A stretch of 64,000 nucleotides of DNA from Methanobacteriota archaeon (GTDB taxonomy: Archaea; Methanobacteriota; Methanobacteria; Methanobacteriales; Methanobacteriaceae), in NCBI GenBank assembly GCA_023411115.1, contig JAEYPF010000007.1, positions 27,350-91,349 of the forward strand. Reading direction: 5' to 3'. This document shows positions 8,761 through 17,622 of this stretch, in pieces. The position numbers and the translations under genes are program-made. How positions within the stretch are numbered: position 1 is the first letter of the stretch; each line of letters opens with the position of its first letter. A model generated the notes under the pieces. That model saw only the letters and a program-made list of their open reading frames with translations, was not told the origin of the DNA and did not search any database.

Positions 8761-9180
8761 TCATGGATATTTACGAATTCCAACCCTTGGAGGAAATGAC
8801 ATACAGATATTAGGATACTTTCTTTTTTCTTCCTGTCCCAATTTTTCGATTATTTCGTCTTCAAGATCCTTTGTTTTCGTTGTAGACACAGAAAAAACGT
8901 TACCTTCAAAGGAAGCTTTAATATCTTCTTCTCCAAGCTTAATATCAAATTCAATTGATTTATTATTTTCTATATTATCTAAAATATCATTTAAAATGTC
9001 ATCAGATAATTTAAGGAATTTACCTTCTTCTGCAACGAATGTATTGTCTTCTGTTTTGATTTTTTCAATTAAAAATGGCGCACAACCTTCAGTTCTTGCA
9101 CCCTTTCGATTTGTCCAGAATAAACTCATTAACAATTTCCTCTTAGAATCCATATTTCCAGTTATTTCAATAGATTTCAT
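8761..9180 (-). CDS. Hypothetical protein, 139 aa
   Basis: I do not recognise this protein. It is soluble and acidic in the middle, with a basic N-terminal part (SKRKLLMSLFWTNRKGAR) and a proline-rich, conserved-looking C-terminus (CMSFPPRVGIRKYP). There is no signal peptide, no membrane segment and no obvious metal site. The start ATG at 9180 follows a run of five G, a plausible ribosome-binding site. It converges on the EamA transporter gene and probably stands alone. Confidence 0.65.
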   Translation of the reverse strand: MKSIEITGNMDSKRKLLMSLFWTNRKGARTEGCAPFLIEKIKTEDNTFVAEEGKFLKLSDDILNDILDNIENNKSIEFDIKLGEEDIKASFEGNVFSVSTTKTKDLEDEIIEKLGQEEKRKYPNICMSFPPRVGIRKYP

Positions 9181-9486
9181 ATTAAACCCCCAGTTTAAGT
9201 CATTTTATACAAAATTAAGATCATTAAAATATTCTGAAAAAAGATCTTGCTTAATTATTTGTAAATAATAAATTTATAAAATTTACTACAATCCATAAAA
9301 CGCCATCTACTTCGTAAACATTAGATCAGTATAATTTAGAATTTTTATATAATGTTTAGAACTTATTTTTCTACACCAGAATACAGATAAATTTTTACTA
9401 TCACATCTAATGTCCCCATATAAAAAAATCTAAATACTTAATGGAACAAATAGAATCATTGTAAAAAATAAAGAGGTATGAACTAA
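9181..9486. other. Intergenic gap between divergent genes
   Basis: AT-rich spacer holding the promoters of the divergent genes at 8761-9180 and 9487-9708. I see no ORF or structured element that I can support. Confidence 0.4.
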
Positions 9487-9708
9487 ATGGGACTATTTAA
9501 AAACAAAAGTACTCATAAAAATGAAATAGATAACAGTGGATATAAAAACCTCATAGAAGAGATTAACCATTGTAAAAGCGAAGATTTAGAATCTTTACTT
9601 CAAAAAATAGAATTGGAAATTGAAAAAAGTGGTGAAAAAGATAGACATCTTTTATCTGCAAAAACTATGGTAACAAGTAGAATTGCAGTCCGCAATAGTT
9701 CAAAATAA
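9487..9708 (+). CDS. Hypothetical protein, 73 aa
   Basis: A small charged, mostly helical protein of 73 residues (GLFKNKSTHKN at the start; a glutamate/lysine-rich centre EDLESLLQKIELEIEKSG that could form a coiled coil). There is no domain I recognise. GAGG lies about 13 nt before the ATG. It stands alone and is followed 15 nt after the stop by two strong hairpins, which argues that it is a real transcription unit. Confidence 0.55.
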   Translation: MGLFKNKSTHKNEIDNSGYKNLIEEINHCKSEDLESLLQKIELEIEKSGEKDRHLLSAKTMVTSRIAVRNSSK

Positions 9709-9723
9709 TCCTAATTTTAGTAT

Positions 9724-9761
9724 TCAAGGGCAAAATAAATCCCCTTGACCTCTTAAGAGGT
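9724..9761. terminator. Two adjacent hairpins after the 73-aa gene
   Basis: The first hairpin is TCAAGGG (9724-9730) with CCCTTGA (9742-9748). The second is the 14-base palindrome ACCTCTTAAGAGGT (9748-9761), sharing one base with the first. They begin 15 nt after the stop at 9708. No long T run follows, so termination is probable but not certain. Confidence 0.5.
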
Positions 9762-9982
9762 AATTATCAATAGTTCATTCCAATATCAAACTAATCTAAA
9801 TGTACAAATTTGTTTTAAAGTATATCTGACTAATTTCATTTACTGCAATTTTTTAAGAAATTAGTTTAATTAAGTCAAAATTACTGGAAAACTCATAAAA
9901 AATTTAAATAATTATTTGAATACACTTATAAACAAAATAATATTTGATTATAGTTTACATTTAAATGATTAATGGTGATAAT

Positions 9983-10696
9983 ATGCTAATAATTCCTGCC
10001 GTTGATATTAAAGATGGGAAATGTGTTCAATTAGTTCAGGGAAAACCTGGAACTGAACAGGTAGTCATTGAAAATCCTGCAGAAGTTGCAAAGGAATGGG
10101 AAAAAAAAGGTGCCAGTATTTTACACGTTATTAACCTTGATGGTGCCTTTGGTGATAAAGAAAAGAACATCGAGATAATAAAAGAGATCATAAACAATGT
10201 TTCAATTCCAGTGCAGCTTGGTGGGGGTATAAGGACAAAAGAAGATGCTGCAGAACTACTTAAAATGGGTGTTGATAAAGTTATTTTAGGTACGATGGCA
10301 ATAGAAAACCCTGAAAATGTTAAAGAACTCTCCATGGAGTTTGGTAATGAGAGAATAATTGTTGCCCTTGACAGTAAAGATTCCAAAGTGGTGGTAAAGG
10401 GCTGGACTGAAAAAACTGAAAAAAGCGCACCTGAATTTGCAAAGATATTTGAAAAAAAAGGAGCAGGTGGAATTTTATTTACAAATGTAGATTATGAAGG
10501 TCTTCTTAAAGGATTTGATACTGCCCCATTAATGGAATTATTAGATGCTGTAAATATTCCCATAATTTATTCGGGAGGAGTTACATCAATTGAAGATATT
10601 AAAAAGCTAAACCTTACAGATGTTTATGGAGTTGTAGTGGGTTCGGCGTTATATAAAGGTAAAATTAATTTTGAAGAAGCAATTAGATATCAATAA
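9983..10696 (+). CDS. hisA: ProFAR isomerase (histidine biosynthesis)
   Basis: Catalyses the Amadori rearrangement of ProFAR to PRFAR in histidine synthesis. A TIM barrel with the two phosphate-binding halves expected of HisA: IIPAVDIKDGKCVQLVQG at the start (catalytic Asp in AVDIK), VQLGGGIR, and in the second half FTNVDYEGLLKGFD (second acid) and YSGGVTS. Length 237 residues is normal. I chose ATG 9983 because GGTGA lies 4 nt upstream and the protein then starts MLIIPAVD as in the family; the upstream ATG at 9965 would put the binding site inside the gene. No other his gene is adjacent. Confidence 0.95.
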   Translation: MLIIPAVDIKDGKCVQLVQGKPGTEQVVIENPAEVAKEWEKKGASILHVINLDGAFGDKEKNIEIIKEIINNVSIPVQLGGGIRTKEDAAELLKMGVDKVILGTMAIENPENVKELSMEFGNERIIVALDSKDSKVVVKGWTEKTEKSAPEFAKIFEKKGAGGILFTNVDYEGLLKGFDTAPLMELLDAVNIPIIYSGGVTSIEDIKKLNLTDVYGVVVGSALYKGKINFEEAIRYQ

Positions 10697-10884
10697 TAAT
10701 ATAAAATTTTTCATTGACTAGGGACTCTATATGCATACAAATAATTATAAGCAGCGTTATGCTACCAGTAAATTGAAATTTCACAAAATTAAATTGACAG
10801 TATACATAAAAACATCAATTTAATTTATCAATCTTTTATGTAAATAGGCGCATTTTGGAATAAACTAATCCATAAAATAAATTT

Positions 10885-12123
10885 CTAAGATGTAAATCCT
10901 TTCCTTATAATCTCATTTTCAACGTTGTAAACCGTTTTTCGTATTTTAAGTACCTGATCAGGATTTGTAGAAATACTGCAAATTCCAAAATCAATAAGCT
11001 TTTTAACAATTTCAGGATCTCCCCCAGCATGCCCTGAAACACTGCTTTCTATTCCAACCAGATTACATTTTTCAATGACCATTTTTACCATCTTCAAAAC
11101 CGCAGGATGCATAAGATCAAAAAGTCTGGCCACTTTGACACTTCTCCTATCAACCGCTAGAGAACACATGGCTAAATCACTCATACCAAGGGACATAAAG
11201 TCTATTCCTTCCTTTAAAAACTCATCAAATGTAAAAACTACAGATGGTGTTTCAACAGAGACCCCCACATTAAGATCTTTATGGGGTCTCAATTTTACTT
11301 TCCTTAAAATTTTCTTCGATAAAATATATTCGCTGATATCCCTTACAAACGGAATTTTAAGCCCTATATTATCATAACCTTCGTCTAAAAGGTATCTAAT
11401 TGCTTGAAATTCAGCTTCCAGTACGTCAATTCTCTTTAAATCTTTTTGTATACCTCTAAGTCCTAAAAGAGGATTGGTTTCATATGGTTCTATCTCGCCA
11501 CCTTTTAAACGTTTTAATTCGTCTGTTGGTATATCAAATGTTCTAAACCATACTGGTTTCGGGTAAAACGCATCTGCAATTTTCCTTACTCCATCTACAA
11601 TCGTATCTATTAATTCACCGTCTTCTAAAAGTTTATATGGATGCTTTAGTGTCCTCACCATCATATTCTCAATTCTTATAGAACCGACACCATCTGAATA
11701 AGGCGCTGCACTTTCTGCAATTTCTGGAACATTGAGATTAACTTTAATTTTTGTTGCAGGGTGATAAATTTCAAAAAGTTCCTTTTCACTTTCAAATTCC
11801 ATAAATCCCCCATAAATATTGCCAGTTCTTCCATCCACAGTGACGATCATTCCATCTTCAAGAAGTTCAGTTGCATTTAGAGTCCCAACTATACAAGGGA
11901 CTCTCATTTCCCTGAGTACAATTGCAACATGGCTTGTGATTCCACCATAATCTGTTACAACTCCACCTGCCTTTTGAAGATGTTGAAGCATGTCTCTTGA
12001 TGCCTTTGAAACTACTACAATTTCTCCTTCCTGAATTTTAGGAATATCAAGGTCGCTTTCAATTTTTCGTACTTTTCCAACCCCAACATAAGAACTGGTA
12101 CCAATTCCTTTCAATAGTTTCAT
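10885..12123 (-). CDS. PEP-utilising enzyme-like protein without ATP-grasp domain
   Basis: Resembles the central and C-terminal parts of PEP synthase and enzyme I. The swivelling phosphohistidine domain is intact (YGGITSHVAIV, His about residue 65, and VPCIVG), and a TIM-barrel PEP domain follows (SDGVGSIR, NPLLGLRGI, LGMSDLAMCSLAVDR). Two things are missing: the N-terminal ATP-grasp domain, and the catalytic cysteine, since the place of the usual CGQ/CGE motif reads VSGHAGGDPE. It may be a phospho-acceptor or regulatory paralogue rather than a PEP synthase. The ATG at 12123 starts MKLLKGIGTSS as in the family; an upstream ATG at 12156 adds 11 unlike residues. Neither has a clear ribosome-binding site. 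Confidence 0.75.
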   Translation of the reverse strand: MKLLKGIGTSSYVGVGKVRKIESDLDIPKIQEGEIVVVSKASRDMLQHLQKAGGVVTDYGGITSHVAIVLREMRVPCIVGTLNATELLEDGMIVTVDGRTGNIYGGFMEFESEKELFEIYHPATKIKVNLNVPEIAESAAPYSDGVGSIRIENMMVRTLKHPYKLLEDGELIDTIVDGVRKIADAFYPKPVWFRTFDIPTDELKRLKGGEIEPYETNPLLGLRGIQKDLKRIDVLEAEFQAIRYLLDEGYDNIGLKIPFVRDISEYILSKKILRKVKLRPHKDLNVGVSVETPSVVFTFDEFLKEGIDFMSLGMSDLAMCSLAVDRRSVKVARLFDLMHPAVLKMVKMVIEKCNLVGIESSVSGHAGGDPEIVKKLIDFGICSISTNPDQVLKIRKTVYNVENEIIRKGFTS

Positions 12124-12251
12124 ATTAAAAATAGTATCTTTATTACAGAAATACATTTACTTTATATTAAGAACTAGGAAACAATATAGAAATCAACTAT
12201 TATTTAATATTGATTCATTTATAACTTATTTAATAGAAACAAGGTGAAGAA

Positions 12252-12707
12252 ATGAAAACAGTGATGGCAACAGGAACATTTGATATAATTCATCCAGGAC
12301 ACGGATATTATCTTGAAGAAGCAAAGAGGCTTGGAGGAGATGATGCAAGACTTATAGTGGTTATTGCGAGGGATGCTACTGTAAGGGCAAGAAAAAGAGT
12401 ACCTGTTGTAGGTGAAAATCAGCGTTTAGAAGTCGTGAAAATGTTAAAACCTGTTGATGAAGCTTATTTGGGTCACACAGGCGATATGTTTCAAATTGTT
12501 GAAGAAATAATGCCAGATATAATTGTTATAGGTCCTGATCAAGATTTTGATCTTCGAAAACTTAAAGAAGAGCTTAAAAATAGAAATATAGATGTCGAAG
12601 TTATGAAAATTACAAAATATAAGAAAACACCCCTTGACAGTTCATGTAAAATAATTAAAAAGATCAGGGAAATGGAATTTGATGAAAAAATTTTCAAAAA
12701 CTGTTAA
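12252..12707 (+). CDS. ribL: FAD synthetase, archaeal RibL type
   Basis: A nucleotidyltransferase that adenylates FMN to FAD. It has the HXGH motif in GTFDIIHPGHGYYLEEAK and the later GPDQDF motif where related enzymes have ISSTXIR-like signatures, and fits archaeal RibL in length (151 residues) and in the start MKTVMATGTFD. A related cytidylyltransferase role is possible, but HPGHGYYL is typical of RibL. GGTGA sits 4 nt before the ATG. It converges on the large wall protein gene. Confidence 0.8.
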   Translation: MKTVMATGTFDIIHPGHGYYLEEAKRLGGDDARLIVVIARDATVRARKRVPVVGENQRLEVVKMLKPVDEAYLGHTGDMFQIVEEIMPDIIVIGPDQDFDLRKLKEELKNRNIDVEVMKITKYKKTPLDSSCKIIKKIREMEFDEKIFKNC

Positions 12708-12779
12708 ATTATCTATTATTTTACAACATTATATTGAAATCGAATAACTTGTTTTAAAGAATTAAAAAGAAAAATTAGA

Positions 12780-12813
12780 CATATGCTTGCCTAGAAAGGC
12801 AATGTAGCATATG
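12780..12813 (-). terminator. Terminator of the large wall protein gene
   Basis: A compound hairpin over the end of the gene: CATATGC (12780-12786) with GCATATG (12807-12813) outside, and TTGCC (12787-12791) with GGCAA (12798-12802) inside. On the minus strand it is followed by T-rich DNA (ATTTTTCTTTTTA), as archaeal terminators need. Confidence 0.6.
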
Positions 12814-15364
12814 TACCTTTTAATGTTGCTGTAGCTGTATTCCAACTATTGATTACACCGAATGTATTGCTGTAGCTGGTTCCATCTGCACGGTACCATT
12901 TACCATTTACCCATACCTGGGCAATGACGTGTCCGTACCAGTTACCACTTGTAAACTGAGCATAAACATGCTCATATCGTGCTGGAATTCCTGCAGCTCT
13001 TTCAAGAGCGATTAACAGATGTGCTGTATCGACACAGTTTCCAGTTTTGGCATTTAATGTACCTACTGCCCCATATTTGGTGTTATAATAGAAAGAATAG
13101 CCTATATTATCTCTTACCCAGTTAAATATCGCCACTGCTTTGTCGTATGTAGAGGTTTTACCCGCTGTTATTGAAGCTGACAGTGCTTTGATGCTTGCAT
13201 CGTTTACCTGACAATTTGTTGTTGCCTGGAGGTACTGCTGTAACTCCGCTGGTATAGGCACTGTTGTAACGTTGGTCCATGAATCTACTGAAACATAAGC
13301 TGGTAACTTGCCGTTTGTGTTGTCATACGCAAGTATCTTTGAATACATGTAAACCAGTGATTCAAACTTAATTTCACCGAGAGGAGTTGTTGCATGGTTA
13401 GGTATAGCCCCATTTGTATCTATGAATGATTTAACCCTGTATGCAAGATCCAGATAATTGGCTTGAGTTATGTTTCCGCTGGTAATGTTTTCACTTGGTG
13501 TTGCCGGTGCATTTACTGTTTTAAGTGATATCTGTGCTTTTGATCCATCATTGACCTCAATTGTACCTATGAGTAACAAACGTAAGAAATCAGTCATTTT
13601 AACCTGTATTGAGCCAATTGTTACATAACTTGGCAGGTCGTGATTAGATTCGACGTATGATTTAACGCTTGCTGCTGCATCTTTGATCTGGTCTAATGTA
13701 AATACTGTCATCGTTGGAAGTCCGCTATCTGTAGATGGTGCAACCTTAATACTTGGATCCATTGAAACATAGTTTGGTAAAACCTTGTTTGTGTTGTAGT
13801 AGTTTAATATTTTAGAGTACATGTAAACTAGCTGTTCAAACTGAATTTTTCCTAAACCAGTTGTTGCATAGTTTGGTGCAAGACCATTTGAATTTATGAA
13901 AGAGTTAACCCTTTGCGCGATATCCAGATAACTCGTTTTGTTTATGTTTCCTTTGGTAAAGGATCCTGTAGAATTTTGAGGGTTATCCACGTCTTTAAAT
14001 GCTATTGGTGTTGTTGTTTTGCTGTTAATCTGTAGTAATCCTGTAACCATTAATTTCAAAAATTCAGGCATTGTAACCTGAGTGGAACCGATGGTTACAT
14101 AATTTGGCAGTTTTTTGTTAGTTTCGATGTATGATTTGAGTTTAGCTGCAGCACTTTGAATATCTGCAGTAGTGAAGCTTGGTGGGGTTAGGAAATCTTT
14201 ACTAATCATTCCATACCTGTATAATGCATATCCCGATGCTCCATTACTCATTGCTGATTTAATGTCTGCATTCAAATCATAAGCGCTTAAAGGTGTTTTA
14301 TCATAGCTTGAGACGTATGTCTGAAGCCCTGCAATTACTGGTTTCCCACCTGCATGATCAACTATGTATTTTGTTGTAGTTCCAATCCATGTGGTGTTTT
14401 GACCGTAATTTCCCTTATAGATCATTGGAACAAGGAAATCAAGATATTTTGCAAGTTGAGTATAGTCCTGTCCATAAGTCTTAGCATTCGTTGCCCCTTC
14501 AGGCATAACTGTTGCTGAGACTGCTACTTTTGGCTTTATTGATTTAACAGTGTTATTAACTTTTTGTACAAAAGATGTTATTGTTGCTGTTCCATTTGTG
14601 CCTGCAGTATTGTTTCCCACTCCAGAATATCTAACGTAATCCAAGAAAATACCATTTATATTATAATTTTTTACGATATCTTTAATTGCATTCAGCAATT
14701 TTGTTTGTTGTGTGGTATTAGCTGGATTAATCCAGTTACCATTTGCGTCCTGGAAGCATGTGATCCATGCATGGATCCTTATTCCAGAATTCTGGAATTT
14801 TGTTATAATATTTGACAGTACACTTTGATAAGTTGGAGTTGAAGCTAAATTCGCTTTTACGAATATATCTGTAATATTTGCACTTTTTAATTCGCCCAAT
14901 GTAATGTTTCCTGCATCTTCAGCTCTAATCCAGATGCCGTGAACATTAACATAAGTGTCTCCTGCTGCTGCTTGAACTGTTGTGTTATTTACCGAATTTG
15001 TTATAGATGCATTTACTGAATTTTGATTGTTAATATCTGCAGTTTGCACTGCGTTTTGTGTATTTATTTCTGTATTTGAAGAATTTTGGCTGTTTGAAGT
15101 TGTATTCCGTGTAATGTCTGCAGTCCCTTGAGCTTGTTGTGTTACGCTGTTTTCTGTAGCTACTGTTGTATTTTGAACTGAACCTTGAGTCTGGTTACTT
15201 ACAGTTTCTACTGGGTTTTGATTATCTGTTGTATTATTATTTAAAGCAGAATTTATGATATTTTCCGCTGACTGCTGATTATCTGTCGCGGCATATGAAC
15301 TACCAATTGTAGACATAGCCATAATACAGATAACTAGCATTACAAGCAACGATTGTCGCTTGAT
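12791..15364 (-). CDS. Secreted pseudomurein-binding endoisopeptidase-like protein
   Basis: Numbered from an upstream ATG at 15406. Domains: signal peptide (about 15-40), Asn/Gln/Thr-rich linker (41-150), a GHL10/DUF4015-like TIM barrel (about 151-405; HAWITCF, GIFLDYVRY, DFLVPMIYKGNY), four pseudomurein-binding repeat units as two A-B pairs (about 412-550 and 568-709), and a transglutaminase-like domain with Cys791, His826 and Asp841. This end resembles the pseudomurein endoisopeptidases PeiW and PeiP, which cut the peptide cross-links of the wall. It is therefore likely a wall-remodelling enzyme outside the cell. GGAGG (15376-15372) lies 7 nt before an ATC at 15364; the same position holds ATG in two paralogues. 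I give 15364 as start; 15406 (ATG, no binding site) is the alternative. Confidence 0.8.
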   Translation of the reverse strand: MKRQSLLVMLVICIMAMSTIGSSYAATDNQQSAENIINSALNNNTTDNQNPVETVSNQTQGSVQNTTVATENSVTQQAQGTADITRNTTSNSQNSSNTEINTQNAVQTADINNQNSVNASITNSVNNTTVQAAAGDTYVNVHGIWIRAEDAGNITLGELKSANITDIFVKANLASTPTYQSVLSNIITKFQNSGIRIHAWITCFQDANGNWINPANTTQQTKLLNAIKDIVKNYNINGIFLDYVRYSGVGNNTAGTNGTATITSFVQKVNNTVKSIKPKVAVSATVMPEGATNAKTYGQDYTQLAKYLDFLVPMIYKGNYGQNTTWIGTTTKYIVDHAGGKPVIAGLQTYVSSYDKTPLSAYDLNADIKSAMSNGASGYALYRYGMISKDFLTPPSFTTADIQSAAAKLKSYIETNKKLPNYVTIGSTQVTMPEFLKLMVTGLLQINSKTTTPIAFKDVDNPQNSTGSFTKGNINKTSYLDIAQRVNSFINSNGLAPNYATTGLGKIQFEQLVYMYSKILNYYNTNKVLPNYVSMDPSIKVAPSTDSGLPTMTVFTLDQIKDAAASVKSYVESNHDLPSYVTIGSIQVKMTDFLRLLLIGTIEVNDGSKAQISLKTVNAPATPSENITSGNITQANYLDLAYRVKSFIDTNGAIPNHATTPLGEIKFESLVYMYSKILAYDNTNGKLPAYVSVDSWTNVTTVPIPAELQQYLQATTNCQVNDASIKALSASITAGKTSTYDKAVAIFNWVRDNIGYSFYYNTKYGAVGTLNAKTGNCVDTAHLLIALERAAGIPARYEHVYAQFTSGNWYGHVIAQVWVNGKWYRADGTSYSNTFGVINSWNTATATLKGTYATLPF

Positions 15365-15371
15365 AATACCG

Positions 15372-15376
15372 CCTCC
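15372..15376 (-). promoter_or_regulatory. Ribosome-binding site before an ATC codon
   Basis: GGAGG followed by CGGTATT and then ATC AAG CGA. The matching leader in the paralogue at 22163-23341 reads GGAGG CGGTAAA ATG AAA. The spacing (7 nt) is the same, so the ATC probably initiates. Confidence 0.55.
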
Positions 15377-15406
15377 TATTGTTTCCAAATTGTAAATAAA
15401 TCCCAT

Positions 15407-16072
15407 TACTGGTTACTTTATTTACAAGAAAATGATAGTAAAAAATAGTATTTAAAGCTTTGGTTTTTAAATCCAAAAAAAGGCATTCATATTACTCTTT
15501 TTAAGATTTAAAACAATATAAGAGCTTATTTCAAATGCAAATCAGGGAAACGTAATGTGTGTTCATGCCTACAATAATTAAAATTTCTTTGAAATATATT
15601 TAAAATGAAAAAACATTTTGGATGATTTTATTTAATCTTATTACCTATTTTAGAAATTTATTACATGATCTAATCTAAAATAATTGAATAATGAATTTAT
15701 ATCAATATTTTAAGAGTATAAGATACATTAAAAATGGATTTAGTTGATCAATAATATATATTCCCACCTAATTTGAGCTCATTACTGATTAAATCTGCCA
15801 TAATAATGAACAATACATATATAAAAATTAATTTAATAAATACAGGATTCTAATCATAATATACTGCTAACAACAGTATTACGAGCTTATTAAATGTAAA
15901 GCTAGTACTAATTAACATATTTGAACATAATACCAAAATAAAAGTTTTTATCTGTTTCTTATCATTTTACAGACGGAAATCTTATTTAATGAACTTAAAA
16001 ATAGTAATTAATTTTATAAAATTCTTATAAATTTTAATAAATTATTTGATTATTTTAAAATAAAAAAGAAAG
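15407..16072. other. Long AT-rich gap in the wall-protein cluster
   Basis: About 670 bases without a supportable gene. Its end near 15486 carries the promoter of the downstream wall gene. Elsewhere I see AT-rich DNA only, without tandem repeats or tRNA-like folds. Confidence 0.45.
15446..15458 (-). promoter_or_regulatory. Candidate TATA box of the large wall protein gene
   Basis: On the minus strand GCTTTAAATACTA, about 85 nt upstream of the ATC start. Just upstream of it (15466-15486) is a block, ATGCCTTTTTTT followed by ATTTAAAA, closely matched upstream of the gene at 20267. Confidence 0.45.
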
Positions 16073-16102
16073 TTAGCCGACAAAAACTAGTTTATCAGCT
16101 AA
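16073..16102 (-). terminator. Terminator after the small transglutaminase gene
   Basis: TTAGCCGA (16073-16080) pairs with TCAGCTAA (16095-16102), one G-U pair included. On the minus strand a T-rich run (TTTCTTTTTTATTTT) follows. Confidence 0.6.
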
Positions 16103-16115
16103 TTTTTAAGGGTAT

Positions 16116-16943
16116 TTAAAATGGTAAATTATTGTAAATACCCTGAATACGTGCTGAATTCCAGTTTCTTACCACTCCAAATGAGTTTCTTTTACTGGTT
16201 GTATCAGCAGTAATCCATCTACCATTGGTCTTAATTTGAGCCCAAACGTGACCATACCAGTGTCCACTTCTAAAGTGAGCTTTAGCGTGAACATATCTTG
16301 CCTGTAATCCAGATGATCTGGCTAGTGCAACAACTAAATGTGTCTGGTCTGCACAGTTACCTGATCTGTATCTAAGTGTACCTAAAGCTCCCTTTCTAGT
16401 ATTACTGTAGAATGAATACCTGACATGAGTTTTTACCCAGTTAAATATTCTGGCTCCTTTCAGGTACTGTGAACTGGTATTTCCTGTAATTGAGTGTGCC
16501 AGTGATCCGAAACTAGAGCTATTTGCACCAGTTGATCTTACAACTTTGTATGCATGTCCAGTTCTGTATTTACCGTGATATCTGTAATGTCTGTGGGTCT
16601 TTTTGTATTTACCGTAATACTTGTAGTGTCTGTAATGTTTGTAATGCCTGTATGATTCTCGTTTAGCCACTGACATATTTAGGTTCACGTTTTGTGTACT
16701 TAATTTTTTACTATTAGCAGTCTTTTTGACTACTTTTAACTTTTTAGCGACTCTTTTTTGCGTTTTAGTCGATTTTTTAACATCCTTAAAATGTTTAACA
16801 TGTACTTTAGTAATCTTATTCACAATATGGTGATTACCAGTCTGTGTTGGTGCAGTTCCGACATCTGCTGCGCTTGCAGCAGCGATACCGAATAGTGACA
16901 TACTTGCCACTAGCAAGACTGCAAATAACAGTTTCCTCGTAAT
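16116..16943 (-). CDS. Small secreted transglutaminase-like protein
   Basis: The smallest member of the wall cluster. It has a signal peptide (TRKLLFAVLLVASM to about ASA), a Lys-rich segment (about 45-88), a His/Tyr/Lys/Arg-rich segment (about 102-140, numbered from an upstream TTG), and a transglutaminase-like core with Cys204 (GNCADQTHL), His239 (WYGHVWAQ) and Asp254 (TADTT). It has neither the TIM barrel nor pseudomurein-binding repeats, so the cationic-aromatic segment is a likely wall anchor. It probably cleaves or exchanges wall peptide bonds outside the cell. GGAGG (16955-16951) lies 7 nt before an ATT at 16943 that aligns with the ATG of paralogues. The only other upstream start is TTG 16964. 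Confidence 0.75.
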   Translation of the reverse strand: MTRKLLFAVLLVASMSLFGIAAASAADVGTAPTQTGNHHIVNKITKVHVKHFKDVKKSTKTQKRVAKKLKVVKKTANSKKLSTQNVNLNMSVAKRESYRHYKHYRHYKYYGKYKKTHRHYRYHGKYRTGHAYKVVRSTGANSSSFGSLAHSITGNTSSQYLKGARIFNWVKTHVRYSFYSNTRKGALGTLRYRSGNCADQTHLVVALARSSGLQARYVHAKAHFRSGHWYGHVWAQIKTNGRWITADTTSKRNSFGVVRNWNSARIQGIYNNLPF

Positions 16944-16964
16944 TATACCGCCTCCGATTACCAA

Positions 16965-17622
16965 TCATCAAAAAACTCAATTTGAGTTTTTCTCAGGGTT
17001 GCCACTACTTAACCTTCATACCATATAAACGTTTCGGAAAAAAATCTTCAAATAAGCATTATAAAAAGCCTAATTTAGATTTAAAGCCATCTAAATGGTT
17101 TTCCCTAAAACCATAAAAGATCATGGATTGTAGGTTAACCTCAGTTACAATCAAAATACACCCTAAGTGAAATTAGAAAGAAAATTAAACCAATATAACA
17201 TTAATGCAGCGTGAATGGTGAATATGGATTAAATAGAATAAATTAAACTATATATTTATAACAAACCATTATCCCCTCTATTTTGAACAATTAAATCATA
17301 ATTAAACAGAGATATATTCACTGAAAATATGTTAAATTGCTACGATTTAATCTTAAAATATTTTAAATTTCCTAAAAATAATATTAATAAATATTAAAAA
17401 CTCAACGGTTTAATCAGATCACAGAATTAATCTTAATAAAAATTTACCGCACTATTGAATATAATTAAAAATATAGCTCATTTTTAGAAAAATTAATATT
17501 AATTGCCTGATGGTGTTTTGAATCGCTAGTTTTTCTTAAAAAATTATAAAAAAGCACGATTAAGTAATACTCAACCATATTATTTTTTGTTAATGAATTA
17601 TTTAACTTAAAAAAAAAGGAAT
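16965..17622. other. Long AT-rich gap in the wall-protein cluster
   Basis: About 660 bases. The part near 17020-17070 holds the promoter of the gene at 16116. The rest is very AT-rich with no ORF, RNA gene or repeat that I can support. Confidence 0.45.
17021..17031 (-). promoter_or_regulatory. Candidate TATA box of the small transglutaminase gene
   Basis: CGTTTATATGG on the minus strand, about 80 nt upstream of the ATT start. The core TTATATGG also occurs before the gene at 22163. Confidence 0.5.
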
